Assembly: GCA_022828595.1 (NCBI GenBank)
Contig: JAKGHH010000001.1
Span: forward strand, 73,218,401-73,282,400
Length of the DNA stretch: 64,000 bases
Direction: 5' to 3'
DNA from: Nelumbo lutea
Lineage: Eukaryota; Streptophyta; Magnoliopsida; Proteales; Nelumbonaceae
Below, piece after piece: positions 45,442 through 56,896 of the stretch. Below the pieces are notes generated by a model. The model ran no database searches and was not told where the DNA came from. It saw nothing but the letters and a program-made list of their open reading frames with translations. The first letter of the stretch is position 1. Each line of letters starts with the position of its first letter. A program made the translations under genes and the position numbers.

Positions 45442-45961
45442 ATGAAAAAAAGAAAAAAAAAAAAAAAACAGAAAATTGAAGCAAGTATTACCTAAATGGA
45501 TCCATCTTCTCCGTGCTCTACCCATTTGGCCTCTTATAACCAAATCATTAATGCCAAGTCTGGTCGTAGACTCTGGCACTTATGAGTACGTTCGGTACGT
45601 AGAATAGAACTTGTCAGATGGTAACTATCATGTACTGAGACCCAATCTGTCCATCTGTCCATCTGTCCATCTGTCTGTCTGAAAGAAATCTCTAGAGTGG
45701 GATCCAAAGGGCCGCGGGATGCCGTATCACTTCTATACATATTCTTTTTCCATTTCAATTTGGTCATTTATCGTGGACCAGGTACATGAATTGTTTCCAG
45801 CCCAATAACTTCGGTTAAGGAATAAAAAGCATTGTTTACATATAAGAACGATTTTTGTTGGATTTTTTTTTTTCTTGGAGGAGTTCGGCTTCGGTTGGAG
45901 GTAGGGGGTGGGGGTAAATTGATGGGTCTCATCTCATGAAAAAGAAATTAGTTTACATTTA
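45442..45961. other. Spacer with (CATCTGTC)n
   Basis: A short array of CATCTGTC units occupies 45647-45682. Otherwise nothing recognised. Confidence 0.5.
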
Positions 45962-46059
45962 GGCTAAATTTAGAAAGAATATAAATATAAATTTGTAGAA
46001 TGCAAAATCTTTTATTTTATATTATTTTGAATGTATTTGTATGCCTTTTAAATTGAGCT
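45962..46059 (+). mobile_element. Tourist-type MITE, copy B
   Basis: GGCTAAATTTAGAAAGAATA to TTTTAAATTGAGC, bounded by TTA-type sites on both sides. Same order as copy C at 53941. Confidence 0.65.
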
Positions 46060-47412
46060 TTATTTTCTGATATTAATGGATCTTATATAAAAGAATGATT
46101 TTTTAGTGATTCATTTATCTGATGAAGTAATACTCTCCTCAAATCAAGTACATAGATCTCGTATTGAGTATATCTTATCATCTTAGGGGTTGTATGATAT
46201 GTCTATTTATAGGTGTTTTGGGAATTGGGCTCTGTTTAATGAACAATATAATTAAAAATAGGTTTAAAAATCAAATCTTAAAACGAAAATTAAAAAATAT
46301 ATAAAAGAGTGTCATTTGTATCCATATTTTGAACCTTACCTCAATTTTTAGTAAATTATTTATCATATATACTGAAAATTGCTACCATGTGATGGGATAA
46401 TATAATCCCTTCAATAATAGTATTTTTTGGATAAATTGTTCATTGTATATTTTTACTTAAAATAAAAGAGCACTATAATTATTATTATTATCAGAATAAA
46501 TATTTCTAAAAAATACCTAAATAAATTATTTATCAAAACACGAACGAGACAGTTAAAACCAAATACAGCTAAACGAATAGAAAGGTAAACCCGAACCCGT
46601 TAAGGGTGTGTCGGTGACAGGGCGAGTTTTGCATTGTGAATATGGTCCCATTCCCAAATGAATTCCGAACCACATGCATTTGCAAATTTCTGACTTGTCA
46701 GACATAGTGTTGACTTGATAAATTTTGGCAAAACCCAACTTCCAAGTACATCTAGAAACCAAGTGAAAACTTGCAAATCAGGAATGAGCTGGTAGCTAGT
46801 CTCAACACATGTTAATTATGTATGGATAAAAGTAGCCTCTTGTCAGCTTCATGTCGCCACCTTAACCCTCTTTATATTTATTTATTTATCTAACTTCTCA
46901 CGATCTGATTCTCTCACTATCAACTTGTATTTTCTCTATTTGCATAATGATGCCTGAGGTTTTTCTTTTTTACTCGTGCTGGTAGGTGAGGCCCTAATTC
47001 TCGCTCTTGCATATTCGCAGTCTGTTGCAGATTATTTAGAGATCATATCTCCTCCACTCGCAGCAGCATTGAAGACACAAGTCGGCCAAGAAACAGAAAA
47101 TCACGTGATATGCAAACATGACATTTGCATGTTTAATGGAAATGCTGCGACCACCATCTCAGCACTCAGCAGCTTTGAATCTTTGATGTGTAGATAATTT
47201 AGTAGTTTTCTAAATAAAACAAGGGATAGGTTTTTGTAAACCCACATCTGCTGTTAAAACATTAATGTTGTGTGTTAAATTAACGTTGCCTTTCATATAA
47301 ACATGCGCATAACGCCCTAAATTCTGAGTTAATTTCGGTTTCCTGCACTTTGCGTTTCACTTTGACAGATTTCTTCCCACACGTGTTAAAAAAGAATTAC
47401 ATGTATTGCCTC

Positions 47413-47444
<32 letters not shown>

Positions 47445-47559
47445 TAAAATAAAGCAGTCAATAAATTTTCTCATATTTTTGAATTTTTTGTTTTTATTCT
47501 ATGTCATCCCTTTTCAAAACAACCAATGAAATGCATTTTCTCAATCATCTAAATAGTCT
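46060..47559. other. Spacer with a 73-codon open frame
   Basis: 46976-47197 is open (GEALILALAYSQSVADYLEI...) and preceded by an acceptor-like TTACTCGTGCTGGTAG, but I do not recognise the peptide. (TA)n lies at 47419-47444. Confidence 0.35.
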
Positions 47560-48780
47560 CTTTTCTTAAAATTTATCCTAAACTACCTCCCCCACTTTCT
47601 CCAGAATTATCTATAATTCCTCTTTATCCTTTACCCTACTTTTTATCTATATATATCTAAATGAAGTTTGGATTAAAAAATTTAAGAATTATTTAAATAT
47701 TCTAACAAAATTATATAATAAATTTAAAATATTTATTAAAAACACAAAAAATATATAATAAATTTAAATATTTATTAAAAACACAAAAAATAATTTTATC
47801 TTTTTACAAAGTATAAAATTATAATAACTTTAAATTATGTATTTTTTGGATTATCAATTTAAATGCTTTTCAAATATTTAATAATATGTAATGGCCTTAA
47901 ATAAATAAAATGCAAATAACAAAAACAATTTAAATATTTATAAATTATTTAAATATTTATCATAAGTATATTTTATCACGAAATTATGTCCTAACAAGAT
48001 AAATTATGTTTTTTCAGATCATCAATTTCAATATTTTTTGAACATTTAATAATATGTAATAGCTTTAAATAAATAAAATTCAAATAACAAAAAATTTTAA
48101 ATATTTTGTAGATTATTTAAACATTTAAATAACTAGATATTTATCAACACTAGATTTAAAATTGTTAAAATAACGATATTATGTAATAAATTTAAAAATT
48201 TTCTTTAAAGCATAAAAAATAATTTTAGCATAATATAGAAATTAATAATAACTTAATATATTACAAAAATTAATAATAAAACTATGTAATAAGAGTATAA
48301 ATTATGATTTTATGGATACTTAAATTCCATAAATAACTAATATTTTAAAATTTAAATATTTTACATATTATTTAAGTATTAAAATAACTGGGTACTTTAA
48401 ATAACAAAATGTTTAACATAACTAGATTTTAAATAGTTAAAATAAAGAAATTATGTAATAAATGTAAAAAATTATGAAAAGTAGAAAAATAATTATAACA
48501 TAATATTGAAATTAATAATAATTTAATACTTTCACATAATATTTTAAATAACTCATTTCACTTATATCAAGTAATAATTCAAGAAATTAACTTTAAAAAA
48601 TTAATATTTATTAAAAATAATTTTAAACTCTTAATCTGTATTTATTATATAATTATAATATACTAAAATTAATATTTATTGTATTTCAGAAATTATTTAT
48701 TATTTTTCTGATAAATGTATTTTCAATGATTATGTATAAATTTATTTTGTTTTGTTATTTAATAGAAAACTTTCAAAAAT
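47560..48780 (-). repeat. Unclassified A+T-rich repeat R3, copy 2
   Basis: The reverse complement is colinear with 16418-17640 over its whole length, from TTTATACATAAT near 48745 to AAAGTGGGGGAGG near 47590. No coding content. Confidence 0.7.
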
Positions 48781-49088
48781 TATTGGAGATTAAGCTACTA
48801 TTACTGAAATTTTTAAATTTAATTTATTGCACTTATTGTATTTATTGTATTTTTGTTATAACTTATTGATTAATATTTATTCAAGATTGAACTATTATTT
48901 GAGATTATACTATTTATTGACTAAGTTAATATATTTTTAGTACTTATTATATTTTTGTAATTATTGAATTTTTTCATTATCAATATATTTACAATAATTG
49001 TGTATTTTTGCTATAAATTTTCAATAATTATCGGAGATTAAACTATTGTTATTTATCAGAGATGAGACTATTAATTTAGCTGAAATTA

Positions 49089-49608
49089 TGAGTGTTAATG
49101 AGTTGGTTTGGTTCGGTTCGGTCGTAGGCTATTTGGCCAACCAAATTGACCTGGTCAGATTGGAGAGTTGGTTAGCTGAAACTGACTGACCTTTTGTGAA
49201 AACCGATCCAATCAAGTTGTATTGGTTTGGGTTGATTTTTTGGTTTGGTTAGTCAGTTCAAAATATTTAAACTTAAAAATAAAATAAAACTTTAAAAATT
49301 ATAGTGCAATTATTAAAAAATAAATTTAAAAATTAGATTTATGATATAAAACATTTTAGACTAAGAAATATGGGAAATTTCTTACTTTTTTATATTAAAA
49401 ATTATATTTAAAATAATATATATATATATATCCACGGTTAGGTCGTTCGATTTTGGTTGGTTTACAAATGGCCAAAGTGAAATTTATCCAACTTAGTCTA
49501 ATTGGGAAAATTTTTGAACCAAAGCTGACCTAAAATACTAGAAAACCAACCAACTCGGGTCAAGTTGATTGGGTTGGTCGGTTTCATCAGTTTGATGAAT
49601 AAACATAA
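49089..49608. mobile_element. Non-autonomous hAT-like element, 520 bp
   Basis: CTGAAATTA is found at 49080-49088 and 49609-49617. The arms are inverted: GGTTTGGTTCGGTTCGGTCG left, GATTGGGTTGGTCGG right, with GGCCAACCAAATTGACC inside. The terminal bases have diverged (TGAGTGTTAATG / GATGAATAAACATAA). Confidence 0.75.
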
Positions 49609-49736
49609 CTGAAATTAATTATTATTTTTGTATTATAAAAAAACTATTAAAAGTAGAATATAAAATATGAATAATTATTAATTATTTAAAAAGTTGAAAA
49701 TATAAAACAATTGTATACTCTCATGTGATTCTATTA

Positions 49737-50193
49737 GGGTCATTTAGTAGAACACATCTTATAGTTTTACATATTTATTTAAACCTACCTTATAATTTTC
49801 ATTTGATTAAAGCATCCCATATATTTTACAACTTCTTTACTTAATCAACCTTTCATTAAGGAGTGTTTGTTTTGCCACTAGGCCCATGATTTTTTATTCT
49901 AAAAATACCCTTTAACACTTTTTTGTATAAAAAAATAAAATTAACCAAATATAGCTAATAGAGTGGTTGCCCGTGTCTTATAAAGGGCAAAAGTGGTATT
50001 TTTATTTTTATTTTCTTTTGATTAAATTTATTTAAATGAACATTAGGGTCAACGCTGTCATTTTGCACTGTCATCTAATGGAAGATTGATTAAATCTATT
50101 ACAAATTATAAGTGGTGTTTTAGTAAAATTTTAACTATAGGGTAGATTTTAGTAAATCCATGAAACTATGAGGTTTATTTTAGTAAATGATCA
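49737..50193. mobile_element. Mutator-type MITE, 457 bp
   Basis: The arms (about 125 bp each) are inverted. GGGTCATTTAGTAGAA left mirrors TTTAGTAAATGATCA right, with AAACCTACCTTATAATTTTC mirrored by ATAGGGTAGATTTTAG. Flanks ATTCTATTA (49728-49736) and TTTCTATTA (50194-50202) form a 9-bp duplication with one change, the Mutator length. Confidence 0.78.
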
Positions 50194-50324
50194 TTTCTAT
50201 TATTTAGCTTTCGCTTAATAAATCCCATGCATCGCATGGGTCCCCGTCAGTATCTTATTACAAATGGGATGAAAATACACAAGTGCAACATATCTTGACT
50301 AACTGAGAGTATGCTTGTAAGAAC

Positions 50325-52567
50325 AGGTCCGAATGTAGTAGGCACGTTAGGAAAGCACATTAAGTAAGCACCTAATAGTTGTGTGACACCTGTCCCACCT
50401 ATTAGTTGTCTTATGTCCAAACATTTTTGTTCCATTAGGTGCTTATCTGTTATTTTATTATTTGTTTAAAAAAATAAAAAAGGAAAACCTGTCCCAGTAG
50501 TGCACCTTTCTCTCCATCTCCAACCTTCTATCGTTTAGGGTTCTCCCACCTCTGGACCTTCAGTCATTGCAACTGGTTGGTTGGGGCAGCAGTTCTTGAA
50601 GCTTTCACCTGCGATTTCATCCCAAGAAATCCATTCATCCAAGAAACCCATTCATCCAATCTCTAGCCATCGTATTCCTCATTCGCAGGTTCTGAACTTC
50701 TCCCACCTTTGGACCTTCAGCCGTTGCAACTGGTTAAATTTTAAGTAAATTACTAGTTTTTGCAGAAATTGTTTATTTTATAATACTAGCATAGATGAAT
50801 TTTAATGCTTTCTGTATTTGTCTTGTCTTGTCGTTTTTGTTTATTGAGAAAGACAAACTATTATGGTTCTAACCAAAAAGGACATAATTAATTTTCACAA
50901 AAAGACATTAATCAATTTTCTAGGAATATGCATAAACTATTTTGACGAACTGATAAAGTTAATATAGGTGTTTCTACTTAGAGGTGTAAATCGGGTCGTG
51001 CCGCCTGTGGCCCAACACGAATTTAGACCATACCGACACGGAGGTCTACAGGTTGTGCCAAGCCTGGCACGACTATGCGGGCCATGCTGGGCCTGGGGTT
51101 TTAGGTCCACAGGTTGGCACGATCAAGTGGGTCGTGCCACCTGTGGCCCAGCCCAACATGGCTCGTGGCACGACCCATATATATTTTATATATATTGTAT
51201 ATTTAGTTATATAATATTATATAAATTATAATTATATAATAATATATAGTATATAATATATTAATAATTTTTTTCTTTAATTTTATTATACTAATTTATT
51301 TCATTATTGGCTTATTGCATATATATAAGCAATTTTATACACAAAATTCATATAAAATTAAAATTTTAAGTTTTTGTCAATTTTTTTAAATAAATAGCTT
51401 TGGCCCAATGCACGACCCGACCTGACCCAAGGCTCGGCCATGGGCCCAGCCCGGCCTACAACATGGCATGGGCCTGCACGAGCCCAAGCCATAGGCCATG
51501 CCGAGTCGACCCCCAAGTATTTTATCGAGGAGGGTGGCACGACTCGCAGTTTCCACAGGTCGTGTCATGCCGGCCCGGCACGACACACTTTACACCTGTA
51601 TCTCTACTTACAAATTTATGATAATCATGTAGTTCTCTTTCCCTTTTGCACCCTAAAAAGCAACGCCCATAGCAGAAGTTCAGAACCTGCGAATGAGGAA
51701 TACGATGGCTAGAGATTGGATGAATGGGTTTCTTAAGATGAAATTGCAAGTGTTGGCTTCAAGAACTGCTGCCCCAACCAACTAGTTGCAATGGCTGAAG
51801 GTCCTGAGGTGAGGGAACCCTAAATGGCAGAAGTTTGGAGATGGAGAGAAAGGCGCATTATTGGGATAGGTTTCCTTTTTTATTATTTTTTTTACACAAA
51901 TGATAAAATAATAGATAAGCACCTAACGGAACAAAAGCGTTTAGACGTAAGGCACCTAATAGCTGGGACAGGTGTCACACAGTTATTACGTGCTTAGTTA
52001 ATGTGCAACCTGTCCTCAGGACCTCTATTTCTACTTCCAATTTTATGATAATCGTGTAGTTCTCTTGCCCTTTTGCACCCTAAAAAGCAACGCATGTAGC
52101 AAGACCTCTATTTTTACTTCCAAATTTATGATAATCGTGTAGTTCTCTTGCCCTTTTGCACCCTAAAAAGCAATGCCCATAGCAGAAGTTCAGAACCCAT
52201 GAATGAGGAATATGATGGCTAGAGATTGGATGAATGGGTTTCTTGAGATTGGATGAATAGATTTCTTGAGATGAAATCACAAGTGAGGATTTCAAGAACT
52301 ACTACCCTAACCACCCAGTTGCAACGGCTGAAGGTCTCGAGGTGGGAGAACCATAAATGGCAAAAGGTTGGAGATGGAGAGAAAGGCGCATTAACTGGGA
52401 TAGGTTTTCCTTTTTTATTTTTTTACACAAATAATAACATAATAGATAAGCACCTAATGGAATAAAAATGTTTAGACGTAAGGCACCTAATAGCTGGGAC
52501 AGGTGTCATAGAATTATTAGGTGCTTACTTAATGCGCTTTCCTAACGTGCCTACTACATCCGGACCC
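50325..52567. mobile_element. Mutator-like element with long, partly repeated inverted ends
   Basis: TGTAAGAAC at 50316-50324 and 52568-52576 is a perfect 9-bp duplication. The ends are GGTCCG-ATGTAGTAGG and its complement. The left arm (50325-50705) contains AAGCACCTAATAG, TTCATCCAATCTCTAGCC and GTATTCCTCATTC. Its inverted counterpart occurs twice on the right (about 51603-52019 and 52106-52567) with a partial third piece between. No transposase is encoded. The hAT element at 50979-51600 sits inside. Confidence 0.88.
50979..51600. mobile_element. Non-autonomous hAT element, 622 bp, GC-rich arms
   Basis: Ends TAGAGGTGTAAA and TTTACACCTGTA are inverted. Flanks TTTCTACT (50971-50978) and TCTCTACT (51601-51608) form an 8-bp duplication with one change. 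The arms are rich in GGCACGA, GTCGTGCC and GGCCCAGCC; the core (51180-51370) is A+T-rich. It is nested in the Mutator-like element. Confidence 0.9.
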
Positions 52568-52576
52568 TGTAAGAAC

Positions 52577-53937
52577 ACCTATCATAGATTAATTTAATAA
52601 AAATATAGGAGAAAATAAGTGCAGGAGATCAAGAGTAAAATCTAAGGTCACTAACCGACAGCTGATTTGGGGAATTCGGATTAGCTGAACGCTTTGTTCA
52701 GCGGGCTATGGAATCAATGATGAGATTTTACCTCAATAATAAATTTAGGGATTATAACAGTTAAGGGCAACTTAATTTATGGTATTTTATTACTATGGAG
52801 CTTATGTATTTTATTACTATAGAACTTTATCATTGGTTCGGTTCCACAACCGATTAAACAACCCAACCGTTCAGCAAAATCTATTCTCTTCAAAAAGCAA
52901 GATGTTGCGCTTCAATCCTCCCATAATCCATATGAGTGGGCACCAAGGTGTAGGGTTGATGGGTTTGTTTTGATAAAAAGGTGTATAGCTGATGTGAGTA
53001 AGAAATGATACATGGCTTATCCTTTTTTTTTTTAAATGACGTGTAATATGCAAGTAAAGGGGCTTTGATAATGCTTTTCAGAGGTTTGGTCTGAAAAAAT
53101 TTGGAAATGACACAATTTTGCCTCTATTAACCCCAAAACCTAAAATATTTCTCCATTTGTGTTTTCTCTCTAGGACGAGAATGAAGAGCATCCTCATGCT
53201 CATCTCGTTTGAAGAGTATCGTTCATCTCGTCGAAAGTATCTTCTTCTTCTTCTTCTTCAAACGATTTTGCCCTTGTTAACCCCAAAACCTAAAACATTT
53301 CTTCTTCCTCACACTCATCTCGTCGAAGGTATCTTCTTCTTCTTCTTCAAACAACAGTGCATAGGTTCAGATTTTTTATTTGATTTGTTTATGTTTATTT
53401 TGGTGAAACAAAACAAAAAACAAACAAATTAATAATACAATTAAGTTATTGATAAAAAAAAATCTTAAGGAGTTACGTTTAATCAGATTTCCATTTTCCA
53501 AAAACCGAGCCGATTCAATATTTTCATCGTTTGTTCCCCATTCAAGCTTCTTAATATCCCAATTTGATAATAAAAGAAAAGTTATTAGTGATTGACATTA
53601 TTAATACATCATTAATTATTAATTATTAATTATTATTGTTATTTATTTTCATATTTTTATTAGTTGTAAATTATTTTATTTAATTTTTTTTATATTTTTT
53701 AATTATTAATTATTACTTATTGATTATTAATTTCATTAATTTTTTATTAATTATTTTAATCCTTATTAGTGTTAATTATTTTTACTTTTTCATTAGTTAT
53801 TAATTGTTAATTATTAATTATTAAATATTATTTTGAATTTGATAAATTATTTTATATGAAATAGTACAAGTTAAGTTCAAAATTACCAAATAGTTTATTT
53901 TAGGAGTAAAATAGTAAAATCAATGAGTTTCATATGT
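52577..53937. other. Spacer with an internal duplication
   Basis: TTAACCCCAAAACCTAAAA recurs at about 53128 and 53278, each followed by (CTT)n and CTCATCTCGT-GAAG phrases. The 104-codon frame here is made of this repeat and is not a convincing gene. 53570-53870 is nearly pure A+T. Confidence 0.45.
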
Positions 53938-53940
53938 TAA

Positions 53941-54059
53941 GGCTCGGTTTGGAAAGAGTACAAATGCAAATTTGTACAATGCAAATACATACAAAATATT
54001 ACAAAATATAAGGTTTTGCACTCTACATATTTGTATTTGTACTCCTTTCAAACTAAGCC
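53941..54059. mobile_element. Tourist-type MITE, copy C (best copy, 119 bp)
   Basis: GGCTCGGTTTGGAAAGAGTA mirrors TACTCCTTTCAAACTAAGCC at the right end. TAA lies on both sides (53938-53940, 54060-54062), the 3-bp site of PIF/Harbinger-type MITEs. Nearly the whole element can fold into a hairpin. Confidence 0.88.
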
Positions 54060-54062
54060 TAA

Positions 54063-54467
54063 AGGTTTGGTCCAACACAAACAAGGTTATCTATTAAGAG
54101 CCTCTAAAAAGTAGAAAAACATTTGTCTCTTCTTCAGATTTTAGACACTTTTAATTAATATCTTTTTAACATTTCAGACTTCATATTTCATATTTATCAA
54201 ATGCCACCTTAAATCGTAAAAGTTATAGTGTGAATTGTGGAATGACCACAATAAGCATTTGAAAACTTTCTTTTACACATATTCCTTAAAATACCCTCAC
54301 CCCACCTTTAAAAAAAATTAAAACCCACTTTTGACACTTGTCAAAATTATTATCAAGTATTCATGTAACGTGGTTATTTATGTTGTACCTACTAGATCTG
54401 GTCCCCCCAGTCACTACAACAACACATGGCGAACAATAATCATCCGGTGGGTATGTGTGCGTAGCAT
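54063..54467. other. Spacer
   Basis: Nothing recognised. No LINE 5' part precedes the RNase H relic. Confidence 0.45.
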
Positions 54468-55060
54468 GTGTGGCCAGCAATCCAAGTGATTCATTGTGTA
54501 AATGATCAGATTGTCGAGATTAAGGACTTTCCAAAAGGGGAAAGGTCAAGGGGCGATTTCTGGACAGGTACAACTCATGGCACTACTATTGCTCTTTCAT
54601 ACAAAATTAATGTTGATGGAGCAATTTATCAGTCCAGTTCTAGAGTACTCGGAGTTGTTATTAGGGACTCTCAAGGCCAATTTGCGGCGGGCATAGCTCG
54701 GTGGTTGTCCCGGAGTTCAATTGAGGAGATAAAAGCTTTGGCTAGCTTGCTTTGCTTTGAGGGCGTAAGGTTCGCATCTGACTTGTGTCTCTCAAATACT
54801 ATATTTGAGGGAGATTCTTCTAATGTGATTAGATCATATATAATTTTCCATGGCCTATTATACCTAATGATTGCCGATTGCAGGGTGAAGGTTGCCTCAT
54901 TCCCTCATTGAATCATTGTTTAGTGACTTGCGTTCCTTAGTCTGGTAACAAGGCTGTTCATATTACGTCAGTGTTGGTATTCTGTTTGTTTTACTTGGTC
55001 TTTTATACTAGATTCCTTTAGAGATGTTTTGTTTGACTATTAAGTGTATACATGATTTGT
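54468..55060 (+). pseudogene. RNase H-like (RVT_3) domain relic
   Basis: YKINVDGAIYQSSSRVLGVV, then IRDSQGQFAAGIARWLS, EEIKALASLLCFEGVRFASD and TIFEGDSSNVI give the beta strands and the catalytic D, E and D of the plant RNase H-like domain (PF13456). That domain ends many LINE polymerases and also occurs in short stand-alone plant proteins. The frame stops at 54911. In a shifted frame SGNKAVHI (about 54940) resembles the R-GN--AH motif that closes the domain, so a frameshift has broken it. No upstream RT is present. A (ATG)n run (55074-55092) follows. Confidence 0.75.
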
Positions 55061-55282
55061 AGGTGGAAGTTGTTAATGATGATGATGATGATAGTAAATA
55101 ATACGTCTTAAATTTTTTTTATATTTCTATGTTTATAAAAACTATTCTTATTTATCACACTAAATTTTGCTTAATAAGATAAATATACAATATTAGAGAT
55201 GTGTTCAAATGTTTCTATAATCTTTTTTAATTTGTATATACTTTTATGTGTTTTTATATTATTATTATTATTATAAGGGACA

Positions 55283-55690
55283 TTTCCACTTTAGGACCCG
55301 GACTTTCAAAAGTGTCACTACAGTACCTAAACTTTCAAAAAGTGTCAAGTTGATCCATGTCCTTAATCGACTGTCAGTTATCTGTTGAAAATGTCAAAAT
55401 TACCCTTCAAAAGAAAATATTGTTCATTGTCATCTACCTTGAGACTGAATTGGTTATCTTCAAAGAAAAAGAGAGAAAAAACATGAAATATGATAGAGGG
55501 AAACAATAACTAAAAGAAAAGAAATAACTAGACAAGAATGTGTAGAAGACAATGAATTCATTAGTTTAGAATCTCAAACACCTCAATCGGTTCAATCTCA
55601 AGGTAGAAGACAATGAATAGTGTCTCATTTTGAAGGGTAGTTTTAACATTTTCAATAGATAACTGACAGTCGGTTAACGATAGGTTCCCG
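55283..55690. mobile_element. Mutator-like MITE, right end truncated
   Basis: The left arm (GACTGTCAGTTATCTGTTGA, then AAATTACCCTTCAAAA, then ATTGTCATCTACCTTGAGA) is mirrored by the right arm at 55590-55685 (TCTCAAGGTAGAAGACAATG ... TGAAGGGTAGTTTTAAC ... AACTGACAGTCGG). The outer AAAGTGTCACTACAGTACC block exists only on the left. Confidence 0.6.
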
Positions 55691-55924
55691 GTTTTTGGCT
55701 CAAAAGCTCAAATTTTAGTTTGAATAACTAAATGAACATACCCTAAGGTTTGAGCTTGATTAGAATCAAGCCAAATTGAATTTGAACCCAATCTATTCAA
55801 TTAAAGCTCAACTCGATTGCACCCCTACCTGTAGGTCCCAAGTTGAACCTTGTCAGCTATGACAAACTAAGAGGCTTGAATTTCTATTTGTCAAATGTCA
55901 ATAATTTGAGCAGGTAGTTACATT
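55691..55924. other. hAT right-end fragment and spacer
   Basis: CAACTCGATTGCACCCCTAC (about 55807-55826) is an orphan hAT terminus. The rest is unremarkable. Confidence 0.4.
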
Positions 55925-56896
55925 TAGGGGTGTAATAGAGCTGAGCAACATGTCTTGGCTTGGCTTAACTAAAATACTATTATGTTCTAGTTCAAGTTCA
56001 ACTGTTCAAGTTTTGCTTGAATGCACAACAAATTAATATATTTTATAAATATATAATATTTTACAATATGTATGTATGTATGTATGTATCAGAGTTGTCA
56101 AGGTGATGCTTAGGCGTCTAGGCACTTTTTGGGGCTTGCCTCACCCAAATGACATGACACTTAAATATAAGTTCAAAGTTTTTTATATTTTGAGCTTATA
56201 ATATTAAGATAAGTAAGATACACTGAACCATTCTTTTTATTTCTTTGATTCTTTCATAAAAGAATATATTTTTTATTAGTTTCTTATTTTCCTAGGGTTC
56301 TTTTATAGCTATTCGACGTTCAAAGACTAAAGAAACGCTTCTAGTTATTTGAAGCCTTTGGAGAGAACAAAAATCAACAAATATAGACGATATGCTCCAC
56401 CCTTCTTCTTCTTATTCTTCCTCTTCCTCCTCCTCCCTTCTTTTGGAACAAAAATAAGCCCCCCCCCCCCTTCGTTTTCCTTTTATTTTTGAACAAAAAC
56501 AAGGCTCCACCCCTTCTTTTCTTTTGGAGCTGGCTCTACCCCTAGAACAACAACAGGGGCTACACCCCTTCTTTTACTAATATTTCTACATTAAAAGCAA
56601 GAGCTCATCCTCTTATATTCCTGTCCTTTTTTGAACATTATGCAGGCAATTAAGCACTCTTTTGTTGCCTAGGCTTGCCTTGCCACCTTGAAAACTATGC
56701 TATGTATGCATGTATGTATGTATGTATGTGTATGTGTATATTATATATAATATATACATGCACATATATTAATTGAATCAATTTTACAAGCTTTAAAGTT
56801 GAACTTTTTATTAACCAAGCTCGAAAAAAAAAAAAAAAGCCTAATCAAATTCGAGCCTAAAGTTTTTCATTAAAGCTCAATTCAATTGCATCCCTA
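55925..56896. mobile_element. Outer hAT-like element carrying a nested hAT
   Basis: TAGGGGTGTAATAGAGCTGA and TCAATTCAATTGCATCCCTA are inverted ends in the hAT style. The flanking 8-mers do not match, so an adjacent rearrangement or wrong end is possible. (TATG)n tracts flank the nested element. Confidence 0.5.
56090..56699. mobile_element. Nested non-autonomous hAT element, 610 bp
   Basis: Ends CAGAGTTGTCAAGGTG and CACCTTGAAAACTATG are inverted, and TAGGCGTCTAGGCAC mirrors TTGCCTAGGCTTGCC. Flanks GTATGTAT (56082-56089) and CTATGTAT (56700-56707) differ by one base, though the site is itself a (TATG)n repeat. The interior has pyrimidine-rich CTTCTTCCTCC runs and a C10 tract. Confidence 0.78.

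Noticed and set aside
53118..53432. 104-codon frame
   Set aside because: Built from a duplicated CTT-rich segment; Leu/Phe runs come from the microsatellite.
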